Both the position numbers and the translations under genes were made by a program. From positions 126,001 through 190,000 of the forward strand of contig NW_019776079.1 in the NCBI RefSeq assembly GCF_001039355.2: a stretch of 64,000 nt of DNA, read 5' to 3'. The stretch comes from Lingula anatina (lineage: Eukaryota; Brachiopoda; Lingulata; Lingulida; Lingulidae). Position 1 is the stretch's first letter, and each line of letters opens with the position of its first letter. The notes beneath the pieces are model-generated. The model saw only the letters and a program-made list of their open reading frames with translations, was not told where the DNA came from and did no database searches. This document shows, in pieces, positions 25,349 to 38,800 of the stretch.

Positions 25349-25696
25349 TTAAAGGGATAACAACTATTCATTTTGGCCAAGAATGGATTTTCCTGGTTTA
25401 AAGGACAGTTTTCTTATTCTTACCAGTGGTTAATGAATCCATTCCCACATTCAAAGTTAGTCCCTGTTTTTTTTTTTTTTTTCTAAAAAGTTTTTTTTGT
25501 AATATTCTCTTAAGAGATTATTACAGAGTGTAGCCATCTATAGAGGTCATGTGATGTGATAGCAAGCACAAATTCCAGAATAATTATGTTAACCAATGTT
25601 TTGGTGGTAAAATAGTATTCATTATAACCTATGAATTGTTTACAATAAATTTATTATGAAATATGGATATCTTCTGAACAGTTGTTATCCCTTTAA
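25349..25696. mobile_element. TTAA-flanked inverted-repeat element
   Basis: The left end is TTAAAGGGATAACAACTATT and the right end, read on the other strand, is TTAAAGGGATAACAACTGTT. The ends are therefore near-perfect inverted repeats flanked by TTAA (25349-25352 and 25693-25696). TTAA target duplication is the hallmark of piggyBac-type transposition, although the AGGGATAAC end is not the classical piggyBac terminus. The interior has a poly(T) tract and no ORF. Related sequences occur near 59134-59310 and on the minus strand near 62950-63036. Confidence 0.75.
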
Positions 25697-26509
25697 GCAA
25701 TAAATGAGAAATTTAACATTCCATACCATACAATAGTAAAGCAAAACTTACAGCAGTGGATGAATGCAGGTTTTACCAATTCATATTTCGTATTGTGATC
25801 TTCCTTTATATTCAGCAGATATATGCCAGAAAAGTGTTTAGAAGAAGAACGATTTCTTGAGTCTGGTCAAAATACACAGGTAGATATAACTTGTTAACAA
25901 ATCTTTTTTCCATTAAACAGAAGACTAAAGTACACATGGTTGGGTATGGTATAATCATGTGATATTACCATATACCATATTTAGCACTGTTTTGAAAATA
26001 TTTTTGGTGGAAGACAAGAAAGTTACTTCATTGTAAATATTAGGAAATGCCACTTCAACAAGATGTAACTGTATATCTTTTCTTTCAAAATTGAAGCATT
26101 TGCCCAGAAAGAATGATTACTCTATCAAATGATGTATGGATATATGATCATTTGATTTAAAGAAGTTGTGCATTGCAGAGAAATCAGATTGTCTGCATAC
26201 CTGTAAAATGTTGAAATCCCTTGATGCCAATTTTATATTATAACCGTAAACACAACACTTAGTGTGTGGCCTGTGCAGAGTTAGAATATAATGATTTGAC
26301 TGTTTATTTAATTAAAAGTGAACACCAGTCACAAAAACATCTTTTACTTTGATCATGTTTTAGGCATTGCTGATCCACCCCCACGCAGAGTCGGTGAAGC
26401 ATACCTCAGTAGTCAGATATTGTTTCAGACCCTTAAATAATCTTAAATCTTGAAGTTTTGTGATGTGATAATCTTTGCTTTAAAACACAATTGGATGTTA
26501 TTGTAGATG

Positions 26510-26880
26510 AAGCGCTTTGCCCTCTTGGCGCCATTGTGTAAATGAAACAAAGTGCATTTCCATTGCTAAAATGCATGTTAGATCTGGTTGGCTGCTTATG
26601 GAGCCCTCACGCAGTTGCACTTGCTACATTTTCTATTTCTGCAACTTTTAATTTCCTTCCCCATTGTTCAATACTAAGTTCTGTGCAGAAATGCAATCGA
26701 AGTTGGGGCAGACGGAACTGTGACAGAATCAACCTCTTCTCTTTCCACGCAGTGCAGTATCTCAGGCGAACACCAGTGCATGCAAACATTATCAATAATA
26801 AGGCAAGACAACATGACAATTTCATCAAAAATCAATCGTGCATATCTACTCGCTTTCTTCCACTACTGATGAAAACTCAC
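26510..26880. promoter_or_regulatory. Candidate regulatory block with a Sox-type site
   Basis: This is a moderate-GC, non-repetitive block about 1.8 kb upstream of the 28634 leader exon. It includes CCATTGTTC at 26661-26669, a full Sox consensus on the minus strand (GAACAATGG), and GGCGCCATTGTG near 26529. A 113-codon plus-strand frame crosses it (26542-26883) but has no recognisable domain. An autoregulatory enhancer is possible. This is inference. Confidence 0.25.
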
Positions 26881-28633
26881 TGATGTATCCTAAATGACAA
26901 TAGGAATTGTTCTGCCAATGTTTAACTTTAATATGTCGAATTATTTTGTAGATATAAATAGAGCTGGCATTGAAAAAGTAACATATAAATGTGTTTAATC
27001 TTCTCACCCTTTGCGCAAATGAAAGGAAGCTGCCAATAAATTGTATTTGCAATGATTTTTTTATCTGACTTTCTGAAATTGGATTGTTAAAAGTTCTAAT
27101 TGATATTTAATTTCAAGAGGAAAGTCCAAAGGAAAGCTAAAGGAAAAAATATTATGAGTTTTCTGAGGATAATGTGGAAATCCAGTCTACTTGTAATGTA
27201 AATACAAGAATAGGGTTTACATTTTCTGTACTTTCCATTGTATGTAATGTCAGGAACAAAGAGGAAGAAGTGATTTCTTGTAGCACAGGAAGAAGGCATT
27301 GATTGTATTTCTGTGGTCAGGAGCAAATGCACAAACACTCTGTGTGAAGATATCAGCTAATGAAATTATGGAAGCACTCTGCAGCACCGACAAATTACTT
27401 CCATCTTACAATGGCCTGAGAAAATAGACTTTGTCTAATGAGCGGCACTTCTGTAAAAGCATTTTGATAAGTATGCATTCTAATACATGACAATGGATCA
27501 ATGTACAATAGCACGATGAGTTTAACTTGGATCAATGTTAGGGGACAGCGCCTGTTAATCAATCGTCTGGAAGCTCTCCAGAGATTCTGCTCTCAATATC
27601 GGCAAAAGGAATTATTTTATTTTCAATTGTTTTAATAAAAAGTATTAGTGAGACGGAATTGCTGAATTCTTAGTGATTAGAAGAGGAAGGTGTCACTGAC
27701 TTGAGACTACATTGAAAACCTTTCCTCCCCCTGGGACAAATCAGAAGACTTTTAATCAGAGTGTGTGAACTGAAGACAGGGAGTCAAGCTAAAGGTTCTC
27801 GGCAATTGAGTGCATGCACTGGCAATTCTGGCCAACCGACAGTGTAGCAATTTAATGTTGTGGAGTCAGGAATGCACGAGTCAAACAGGTAATTAACACT
27901 GTGCTCTGAAGGGAGCCCAGAGGTAATCAAAACAATAGGACTGAGACTCTGCTTCGTTCTTTGGGGGAACATTAGCAAGTATAGCCAGGACTTATTGTGA
28001 GGGGTGTGTACTTAGCATCATTCCACTCAGAAATAATCGAATATCAGAATACTCTGAAGGTGAGAGTTAGTCTTATGAGATGCATTATAAGCCTAATGTT
28101 TTATGCAAAAACAATAGAACAATAACACAAGTGTTAGACTGGGATTTGAAGACTAACTAAAAATATCGGAGTTTGAATCTACCCAAGTCCGTCAGTGTGG
28201 CACAGCTAGGGTTAAAAGCATGATGTACTGAGGAAATGACAAGACTTCAAAGTAGACACAGAGAATAGGAACGTTCGTTGAGAAAGGCACAATGAGTTTT
28301 TTTTTTGGAAATATTAAATTTTTCTTTTAAAGTTCTGTTTCTCAATTTGTAAACTGATTCTACCGTATTTAGGGAATATGTCTGGATATTTTTGCATAAT
28401 AGTCATTTCTTCTATATTTTTTAAGTAACAGTTACCAATGACAGTGTGTAAATTGTAAATTAGAAGCACTAATATACAGAAAACAGTATTACAATGATGC
28501 TTCCTGTGGACACTTCTGAGGGTGAACCAGGCTGTATTTTAGTGGTTCAAGTTGCCCAACCCTACCATAGGCTCACACCTCCTGACATCAAATGTCAATG
28601 GATACTTACTGTCATTCTCTCCTCTCTCTCCAG

Positions 28634-28712
28634 GTTTGCCTGATTTTCATTTTAATAACAAGCTGGCTGCCAGTGCTGAAGACCCTCACTCCAAGGAACA
28701 GCAATGTGGAAG
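28634..28712 (+). other. Probable SoxD 5' exon, leader or N-terminal extension
   Basis: This is a 79-base exon candidate with a strong pyrimidine tract and CAG acceptor (CTCTCCTCTCTCTCCAG) and a GTAGGA donor. One frame reads LPDFHFNNKL, AASAEDPHSK, EQQCGR. If spliced to the acceptor at 42590, this frame continues directly into MSSKRKSAP (CGR-N-MSSKR). Vertebrate SOX5 also has a long isoform whose upstream exon runs in frame into MSSKR. No ATG lies in the exon, so it is either 5' UTR that happens to be open or an N-terminal extension started in an exon further upstream. The second option would add at least 27 residues. Confidence 0.6.
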
Positions 28713-31700
28713 GTAGGATATTCGCTTCTGATTTTTAAATGGTTTATTTCCATGCATTTGTTTTTTTTTTCTTATGTAACAATGAATTTGAAGGCAAAAT
28801 AGTATAAAAAGGATAATTGTACGTGTTTCTGGTGATTATTTTAAAGTTGTTACCCTTCACTGATATGTTTCTTTTGATGAAATTAGTTGAAAAATTTCAC
28901 ACTAAACTGTAAACATCACTTGATTTTGGGCTAGTTGAATCTATAGCAGTTGTCATTATGCTTAATTTCATAATTCAATTCCAGTATATAAAAACAAAAT
29001 TTTAATTTTCAAATTTTGAAGGGTAAATAATTTTAGGATAACAAGTCTCTGCATTAAGTGAGGTAAGTGTGTGAGGTGTCCTACCCCTATTTATGTCTCT
29101 GCCATCTTGAAAAAACAATTGGCTGATGGCACATAAAAGCCTTTATCCTACTTATCAACCAATAACAGATATCACAATGAATTTTGTATCTGTATTCTTA
29201 GTCTTAATATGAATACAAAGCACAATTATGTATTGTTGACATATATCAATACAATATGCCGTAAAAAAGTATCATAATATGCAACAATAATTTTTTCTGA
29301 CAATGTAGGTTTCCTGTTGCAAGAATGCACAATATATAAACATGTCTATTTTAATGAAGTAATTGTGTGGGATTTGAACCCTACTACCTCTTCACCAATA
29401 CCTTGATCAAGGAGAGAAAAGGTGTATCAAACTCGATTTTTCATCCTCTGTATCTGTGGATGCAAGTTTGCTTATTCATCCTAACATAGCTTGCCACTAT
29501 TTTCAATTTAACTTTACGTACATGAATTTCCTTACATAGTTTTGCACCTATGTATTCTTTTCTTTATTTTTCCTTTTTTTGTCTGATTTCTAAAAAAATA
29601 ATTTAAAATAATCAGGTTTCAATCTAGTTTATGATGAATATCCATTAAATCTTACATGAAGTTGTGAATTGAGTGCTTTTTGTTAATGTTTTTATTTTAT
29701 TAGTTTTACAGTGTTTCTCATTTGAAAATGCCCCCAATCACTTTTCACTTTTTCTATGTCTAAATATGCTGCACACTTAAAAACAATAAAACACGGCAGA
29801 TAAAAGTACCTGACGAGGATATTACCTACTGAATTGTACAGGAAGACATGGAGGTCTAAAAAACTGGCCAGTCATATAGAACTAAAATATATAATTAGAA
29901 ACTTTATAAAACAATGAATCCAAGTCCAGGGGTGAGTTGAGGAGTGATTTGTCAGTAGGAGAAAATTACGCATTTTTTGATGAAAAGTTAATTTGGTGAG
30001 GAAATTATGGATAGTATACTGTTAATTAGACATTTTGTGGTATTTGCCATCTTGTTGTTTAATCTTCTCTAACACAATCAAATCAATTCAGATATAATTT
30101 TAAACAATGATTCCTTTAGCCCAAGATATTGGCTATATGACGGGCGGTTAGAGTCCAACATTGAATCAAAATAATGATTTTTGTTGTTATAGGTTACTGC
30201 AAGTATTCGTTTTGTAAGTATGTGACTTGTCTTAATACCGGTGTGTCTAATTTCTTGTATACTTTCTAATCACAAGACCCATTTTCGAAAAGTGATTTTG
30301 TCATTACATATATTTCTTGTTTATTACTGTTCAGTGCATTGCTTTCTTTTTCATCTACTTGACTTTCTACTTCCTATAGGATATTACAAATGTTTTGTTT
30401 TATTGAGTTATTGTATGCAGCTTATGGAGAGTCTCAGCATGGTTTTAGATGTGCATGTCTGAGTCATAGACTCCATGTATGTTTGGCCTACATTTTGCTT
30501 TTGCATTGAAGAATGTATAACATTCCTTGTTTCTTAAAGTTCTTTGAAATAAAGGAGAATTAATGTAATACTTTATTTAATCATGTATTGATCAGTAAAA
30601 CTAGAAACTAAACTAATTTGAGATATTCTGAGATAATTTGTTAACTTGATCCATTAGACCCTCCCCCTATATAAATAAAACATTCCCAGGCAATGTGCAA
30701 AATATGTTATAAATTGTAGAAAGGTTAATTGCAGAAAATGCTAATTTAAAAAGCCTTTTGTTTAGATAAACAGGAGCCAATATAAGGATCTTAATTATAT
30801 TGCTGACAGTGCAGTACTGAGGAAGAGGTTATTTATCATATTCATTGCTAGTTCAGTTGTCACTTTAAATTGTTAATTACCAGTTATCAGATCTTACTGC
30901 ATGTCCATGTATAGTTGTATAGAATAGGACCATAATCGAAATAATGTGATTTAAATACTTACGAAAATAGTCTGAAATATAGATATACATTTTTGAGAAA
31001 TAAGTGAATTTAAATGAAAAAATTCCAGAAGACAGAAAGAAAAATAAGTCTTGGTTTAAAATATCAGGACAATTACCCACGATTACACCATCAAATCAAG
31101 CAGAAATGACAAGAGCAGATAGCCTGTGATCAGCAGAATTGCCTCCATCAAATAATGCTCACAAAAGATTAAGTTGCTGAATCAATTGCCTGTCATTTAC
31201 CTGTGTAATTTACCTGTTGGTGTCAAGTCACCTTGAAAAAGCAACTTCCATTAAATCCATCCAGTAACATGAAGGAGCAGATGTGTGTGGGTTGTTGTGT
31301 CAAACATGGCATATTGGTTCATGTCCATACTTATGTTTTTCTCTAATGGAGAAATTTTCTGGACACTTGATGTCTAGTGGATTTAGTTTAAACTAAAGCA
31401 TATTTACTCAATATTTGTACATGAATTTTCTTTACACTAACGGCTTTGTAATTGTACATATAGAAGTTTTCAGAAATAAAGATATTTTCATGCACACTAG
31501 AAATAACTATTTCAATAGAAAATGAACTGTGCTTTAACCTCACCTACTACCCCAGGCCTTTTTATGATTGTCACTGTATGTCAGTAGAGGACAAAGAAGG
31601 ATTGACCTATTGTTTTTGTATTGCTCTTGAGTGCTTGCAGCTCTACATCAATCATGGCTGCATTGTAACACACAGCTGATGTCAATGGATTGTTTTTTTG

Positions 31701-32640
31701 TGTATGAATCTGCTGCATTGTCTCCTTTGTACAGTTTTAAAATATATCATAGTCCTAGACCGTGAACAGGATTATGTGGTATTGTTGCCGCACAAGTGAA
31801 ATTAATTTATTTTCTTATTGATTAGGCCAGCCAGTGAAAAGAGGAAAATGACATTTTGGATGTGAAAATGGCATTGTAATCTAAGCATTGTTCTTTTCCA
31901 ATAAATTGGGAAGATGCTGGCTTGATAGAATAAAGTTTCATCTTGTATCTAAATCTCAAGGGTATCTTTTTCTGGTTACCATAGCAATTCTGAATAGCCA
32001 CACACAATTGTTCTTGCTGAAAGTATAGATTGTTGCAGGGATGGATGAAGAGGACTGGGAAAGAAGAAAAGCTCTGTCATGGATTTTTTATGAGGATCGA
32101 CAATTCCGTTTTACTAGATTGCATTTATCACTTGCAACGTATTAGACAACTTCAGAGAGACAGTGAGTTGACAAAGTTTTAAATACAGATACAATTTCCA
32201 TGAAAGTCAGATCGGCTTTCTTTGGTTGATTAGTATTGAAAAAGTTGCCCTTTTGCGCAGTAGATTGTTTTCTTTGCTTGAAATTGATAGGACTATGGAT
32301 TCCTTAGTGCACCAAGATTAATTTCATTGTCCACTCATGAATATATGCATTTTTATTGAACTTGATGGTCAGCCTGCCTCTAATTTAATTTAATAGCAGA
32401 TATGTTCCCTTTTTTCCTTAAGACAAGAAATAGTGCATGTTTTCTGTGATGAAATCTTCAGCGAGTCTAGCTTGTACTTGATTGTCCATCCAACTGACAT
32501 TTCTGTACATCCAAGTAAACCAGATGGTGTAAGTATGTAGTGGCCTAAGGTAATGGCTTCAGTGGATGCTGCCCATGTTAGTGTTTGCAACATTTTTCTA
32601 CAGGCTATAGATTTCATTACATCTTATACATTGCCTTTAA

Positions 32641-32808
32641 CAGGGGCGGATCCAGAGTTATTTTCTGACAGTCTTCCAAATTATCTTTGTTGATCCATCC
32701 TCCATTTTTGACCGTCTTCCGACAGAAAAAATTAGATACCCGTCAATGTAAACTTGAAAATCTGACCGTCTTCCGGAAGACCCAGAAGACGCCCTAAATC
32801 CGCCCCTG
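32641..32808 (-). mobile_element. 168-bp MITE, CAGGGGCGGAT family, copy 2
   Basis: It runs from CAGGGGCGGATCCAGAG to ATCCGCCCCTG and is the reverse-oriented partner of the element at 12860-13027. By eye it differs at only about ten positions. It is flanked by TTTAA on both sides (32636-32640 and 32809-32813), a 5-bp target duplication of different sequence from copy 1. That proves independent insertion. It sits inside the large SoxD intron. Confidence 0.92.
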
Positions 32809-35800
32809 TTTAATGAGACCCATAGTTAAGGTCCACTGTGCTAGAGCTTTGTTACTTGTTTAATCCATCCCTTTTTTATGGTTGACTTTTTAATGTTCTT
32901 TAGGCAAGTCATGATCATTAAGGCTAGATTTATTATTATTATTATGTTTTTTTTGTTATTTTATTTAAACTAAGGACTTCATCAAAATTTCAATTTGGTT
33001 GTGACTTTTTTTTTAAATTGGAAGCATTGAAAAAAATTGATCCAATTAACTATGGTTAATGTGGTATTTTAGACTAGTATTAAAAATGCCTGTAGAAGTG
33101 AGACATTATATAGTAGTTGTCAGGAAAGTGTTTATTCAATTTTACCCTGCATTCTTCTCCCGTGAGCAAGATAGGCTGTTAATGTGTTTGGCAGACAAGA
33201 GAGACAAGACCCTGTTGTTTTCCATGATGTTCTGCTATCAGTGTTTAACCAGCACCAGACTCCTACCTTTGCAGGTAGCCCAGATCTGTGAAGATGTTCT
33301 AATTGGAGGCTAGAATAGGCATATTGTTTCAATCACAGACCATTCAGCTGCATTGCACAATGTACTCATCACCCCTTCCTAAATCAATCAGCATTGATGG
33401 GGATTAAACCAAGCCCACCTGATGCAATTAAACTCCAAGATTTTGGCTTGCAGTGCCAGCACTTGTGCTCCTATATCTATTCTAAAGCTATCATTTGTGA
33501 AAGATGATCCCCTTTTCCTCAGTGCAAAGTTACCTTGAATCAGTGCTTTGTTTGTGCTGAAATTGCTCAAGTCATTGGCAGTGTTGTTAATTGTTGAAAT
33601 TAGATCCTGGGTTTTGAGTCAGCTCTTGCCTTACTTGGTAATGAATTCTTTGTAATGGGATGCTTCATCCAGGTAGATAGTGGTCTTGTAGGCTACTGGC
33701 TGTTATTATTGTTTTGATGTTTCAACGCCCAGAATAGATTCACTGTTGTAATGAAAATTTAGCTGTTTCCTACCTGATGGTGGCATGAATTATTTCCAAG
33801 GCACTGTGCAGACAGCTGCTTTCTTTGCAAAATTTCTAGAACTCATCAAAAATTTAATCTTTTTTAGTGTGTAAATAAACTTTATTTCAATCATTTTTTT
33901 CTTTTTGAAATTGTGATACGTTTGTCAGGTTTTTACTTTATTATATTGTCACTGGAGTTATCTCAAACAATTTTGAAACTTTGTCACTGACAAAAATGAG
34001 AGGTAATCATAGTGCAGTGTTTTTTTTAATTGTTGCATGAGGGTTGTGGAAGGTAGATTATTTATAAATTATGAGGATTAAACTACTTTTAAAATAAGCC
34101 AATTTCTTCAACATGATGAGGAGAATTAGTGTTTATCTCTATTCTTTTACGACAGGCTGGCCTTTTTTCATGCTGTTGAAATTGGACCATTGTACTTAAG
34201 CTGTTTGATAACAATGGGGGAGGAAGCCTTAGTCAGAGGCTACATCACTGATGATGCGGCACAATTGATTGATTTAATTGAAGATGCCACAGATCAGATT
34301 TCCAGGTGTGTTCAAAGGAACCAGTGATTTCCTAGATTCCAGGCACCCTACACACTTAATTCCATCTGTGATTTGAGAGAGGGAGAAATATATAGTTTGG
34401 TTTTGACGTCAGTGGATAGTCATGGTTGTGAGACAAAACATCAGAGAACTTGATGTCAGATTTTGTAGAAATGAGATAAATTTTATTTTGGAATACAGGT
34501 CAAAAATATTTAAGGTGTATGACCTTAGATGATTATGTGATTTATAAAAAGATTTTTGATATCGTTATTTTTAGATGTCAAAAATAGATAATTAAGCAAT
34601 AAGTTCAGCATAAGGCTTAGATAATGCTATAACAAAAGGGAGCTGTTTGTTGGTAATTTAGTGTTCCTCTGACGATAATACTCCACAGAGTGTGCTTTGA
34701 GATAGATGGGCATAAATAATGACTGTTACTGTTCTCTTCATAATATATGGCTCTGTATGCTGTCAAATAACTCTTTCAGTTTATAATCTATGGATTGACA
34801 TATATCTGTCCTTATTAGTATTTTTTCTTACCAAGTAGTATGAGTTGTAAACTAGACAGGTATCAGAATTCACTTTATCATTTCATCTGTCATGTCCCCA
34901 TATTGGTGAACACTGATTGGTTGCTGACAGTTGGGCATACGGAGAGCCCATTGGTCTAGTAGACCACTGCCATCAAATGGGGCAGGACTGTAAGAAACAA
35001 TAACTCTTTTGCCCATATTTAACCAGGTGACTCCATGGATTGTAACAGACATTAAAAAGCATCTGAAAATTCCTGTCAGCAATCCAACTAAGTCTATTTG
35101 AAACATGTGTTGTAATTTATAAAATGTGTTATTTTAGGTCCCCCTGGCAGAGGGATTATTTCAGAAGGGTCAACTCTGAAGATAATTAACAATTGATGCT
35201 TGTTTTAATGTACTCATTATTTACTGTGAGGTACAGGATGTTATAGCAAAGAGCGTTTCCTGCACTCCCCATACCACTCTCTACTCTCAGGTGATATACG
35301 AGACGTATGTTGACGTCTTAGACTCTTTGCCTATTCATCTTTTACTTGCTTGCCTTTGTTTAAATGGCATGACTGGCAGCCAATTGCAGCTCTGGTATTA
35401 TCTCTACCGGCTCTGTCTTAAAGGTAGACTGGACTCAGTTCCTAGAACCAACTTCAACTGGACAAATGCAGATAATAAGGTAGTGTTGTTAACTAATGTT
35501 TTCTAATGTTCATTATTAGCTACTGTTGTTCATCCTAACTACATCTCTGTTTGACATACAATTACATAACTTATTAAGGTATGGGATAGGAATTGAAAGA
35601 TTTCATATTTGTTAGTGGTAATGCTAACCCTTTTATTAGTAGTATAAGTAGTATAGAAAAAAAGACATGGGTTATGATGGGACTTAACAAAAGTTAGTAA
35701 AGGAACAATTTCAAGGATTCTAGGTAATTTAGATAGTCGCCATTTTGATGAACCATAGCACCTGGGCACAGATAACACTGTATTATAATTCAGTCTGTGT

Positions 35801-38800
35801 AAGCCTGTCTGTGAAATGTTTTTGGATTTGATAGTAGTTAGTTATTGGTTAAGCTAAATTGTGGTATAGTCCTACATTTTACTGGTATGTGTTATCGGTT
35901 TTATTAATTATAAGTTAATAGTATTGATATATAAACTACTTTTTCGCAGTGGCACCTTTTTATTTTTATCTTGGATTATTTTAAATTTTGTCCATTTATT
36001 TCCAATTGTTATATCATTTAAAATCTGATGAAGTTAATATTATTCTACCAGACATTTTCCTTTTGTTTTGACATGGTATGTTTCTCATTTCCTTAGTACA
36101 TGATGACTTTGTTAGCTGTTTCCTTTTCCCCTTCTAGTATGACACATTTTACAAGACAGAATAAGAAATCATGTAATACTTATGGTTCCTTCAGTACCTG
36201 TAACTTTCTTTATAATCTCAAAAAGTAAAAACAGTCAGAACTTCCATGCTGAAAAATATTCATGAAGATTTAGAATCCTGTTGACTGTTTTATCAAGATC
36301 TCATCTAGACTTGGTCGTAGTCTATCTTCATGTCTTCATGATTTTTTTTTTTGTATAATTTTTTATAGATCCCATGAAACTATTTTTAAATCAGGACTTT
36401 TTGGTTATTCACTTTGCATGTATTTGATACTAATACTTTCATTCTTTTTGGCAATGCAAAATATCCTTCAATGAGTAAATGAAATGTGTATCTGTTGGAA
36501 ATTAATCATCCAGCTAAAACTTGCTATAGATATAGTGTAATTTATTTCCTATTTTTTGTGTGGTTACTGCTTTTTTTCATTATATTGTTAAGATCGTAAC
36601 TTATGACAAAATCAATGCCCACAGTGGTAATGCAGCAAGGATCCCAAAAGTGTCCTTTGGTATGCACAGAAGATTTGCTAAACCTTTTCCTTTGCAAAAG
36701 TCCAGGGTCTATTGAACTCTACTAAACTAATGTCACGTCATCATCATCAAAGAAGATTGGAAAGTGGTATTTAGGCAAAATACTTGAATTCTTTATTGAT
36801 TCTTGATTATTATTTTTGCATAATTTCCTACCATTTCACACGAGATTTGAAGCCTGTAAATGAAACTTGCATGACTAGTGCTGCCAGGAAATCTATAGAT
36901 ATTCACAATGAAATGATTTCTAACATTCTTATGGAATAAAAATGAAAGTGTAATCACGACAATTGTGATTTTCAATGACTACTCTGCTGGGTTTCATTGA
37001 CCAGTGGAACTGTATTGATTGTAGTTAGACGATAGATGCCACATTAGTTTAGGTCATACACGCACATAATAAAAAAGTGACAATCCTGACTGAAGTCAAT
37101 TCTAAGACAAGAGTATTATCATTGGAATAGTTTTTTTGAAAAAGAAGTTATAATTTTCAAAAAAAAAAGAAATGTTACTTGTTTATCTAACCATGCTTTA
37201 CAAAAGAAAAAATGGTATAATAAAAACAATAATGATAATGAAGGTGATGCAAAGGTTTGATGTAGGATGAAAAAACACTTTTGTTTTATTCTGTAATATA
37301 CTTTTTTTCTTGTGATTAAAGATTTTGGAAACATGCTGATTGGAAAATATATTGACAAAGGTGATGCTGTAAGATTTGTTGGGGTGAATAGGTAACTTGT
37401 GTCTGACACCAATCTTTCTTTATCCTATCTGGGCCTGCAGAATGTTTCACAAGACATGTTATGTGGCTGCAAAGACAGTTAATTTGTGAATTCTAAATGC
37501 CAGGGAAAAAACAACAGGATTTTCACCATCAATGCAGGAAGCCAAGTGTATAAATCAGAGCTGAAGAAATAAACAGAGCTGTGGCAGATAAAATTTGAGA
37601 TTAGAGCAGAAAAAAAGGTGTGATATAATCTCCATCATTGCCTGGTGATGTCCCCATGGTAAAGACTTCATAGACCCGTGTCTGGTCTCTGCTGCCCCCT
37701 ATATCCACCTTGGCACTCCATAACTTGGGGGAGGGAGTGGGGTGACTGTGATAGAAAAGTGATGTCCTAGCTACACTTTAACTTATAAGATGAAAAACTG
37801 TTCACTGTCTTTTACCAGAAGAGTTTTAGTCACTGCTTTTGATACAGACTTATAAATTCTTGTTTTTGGTGAATTTAAAAATGCACATGTACTTATTATA
37901 TGCACTCACATGTTAAGAAAGCTTGTGAATATTAAGCGTGGTTTGACTGATGGGGAATTAATTGTTACCCATTTTGAAAATCATGCTTTATTCATCAACT
38001 GAATCAAAAAAAAAAAGTAAAATGCAATTTGTACTAATGTTCTGAATAAGTATGTACAGAAAATATACTCAATATATTTCATAAAAAAAGTGATAACACA
38101 AAAAACAATATCTGTAAATTTTAACGTTTATTACTTGTGACACTCAGAAATATAATATTAGACAAACTTTGTTATTAATCAAAGATCGTGTGGTACAAAT
38201 TTCATTGAAATTAAAATTGATTGAATAAAAAAATTGAATTAACAAAGAGCTATTATATTTCTGTCATATTTATTTGTTTCACTTCTATTGGTTATGGCAC
38301 CATTGACTACTTAGGCTATCAATAAAATGCCCTTCCTGCTGTATCCTCTTTCAACAATACATTGCTAACAATATTGTAGTGTTCCTGGTGGCTTCTACGC
38401 CCCAAGAACCAGTAGGTGGCAGATAAACTGCACAGAAATATCACTGAGCTTGACACAAGTCTTGCTGATAATGATAATGGACATGTATCTTTTTTATTAT
38501 CTGTCTTTCAGTGTCATATTCTTTGGCTTCTGTTTTTGACACTGTTATACATTTTGCCCAACAGTAATTTGTCACTTATCAAAAGCAGAGAGATTTTATG
38601 ACTTTCTTTACATTAGACTTTAAATTAAATAGAAATAAAAAATCAAGTTATCAAATAAAATCTTTTCCAGGAAATAAAAACTTTTTTTTTACAAAGTAGC
38701 AGATATTTATGACCATTATTCTTATAATGCCTTAGACTCTTGCTCATATTTAAAAAGGCTATTCTTTTCTTGCTAAATGCACAAAAACTATTTGATGTCA

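Larger units (their letters stand above)
14398..28633 (+). other. Upstream or intronic region of SoxD
   Basis: This is about 14 kb with no recognisable protein exon. It contains a 170-bp palindromic element (22249-22420) and a TTAA-flanked element (25349-25696). It also has blocks of balanced-composition, non-repetitive sequence that may be regulatory, at about 15600-15850, 17940-18260, 26510-26880 and 27360-28000. The rest is ordinary AT-rich sequence with poly(T) and poly(A) runs. Confidence 0.5.

Noticed and set aside
25816-25879. Exon-like segment with ATG (MPEKCLEEERFLESGQNTQ) and GTAGAT donor upstream of the 28634 exon
   Set aside because: Joined to the 28634 exon it shifts out of the MSSKR frame, and the frame that would fit has a TGA. 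It could only be leader sequence and has no independent support.
29360-29415. tRNA-like B-box on the minus strand (GGGTTCAAATCCCAC)
   Set aside because: No matching A-box or cloverleaf arms at the right distance. Probably chance or a decayed SINE fragment.
33380-33470. SINE-like segment with GGTTTAATCCCC on the minus strand
   Set aside because: No A-box or tail found and no second copy in the window.
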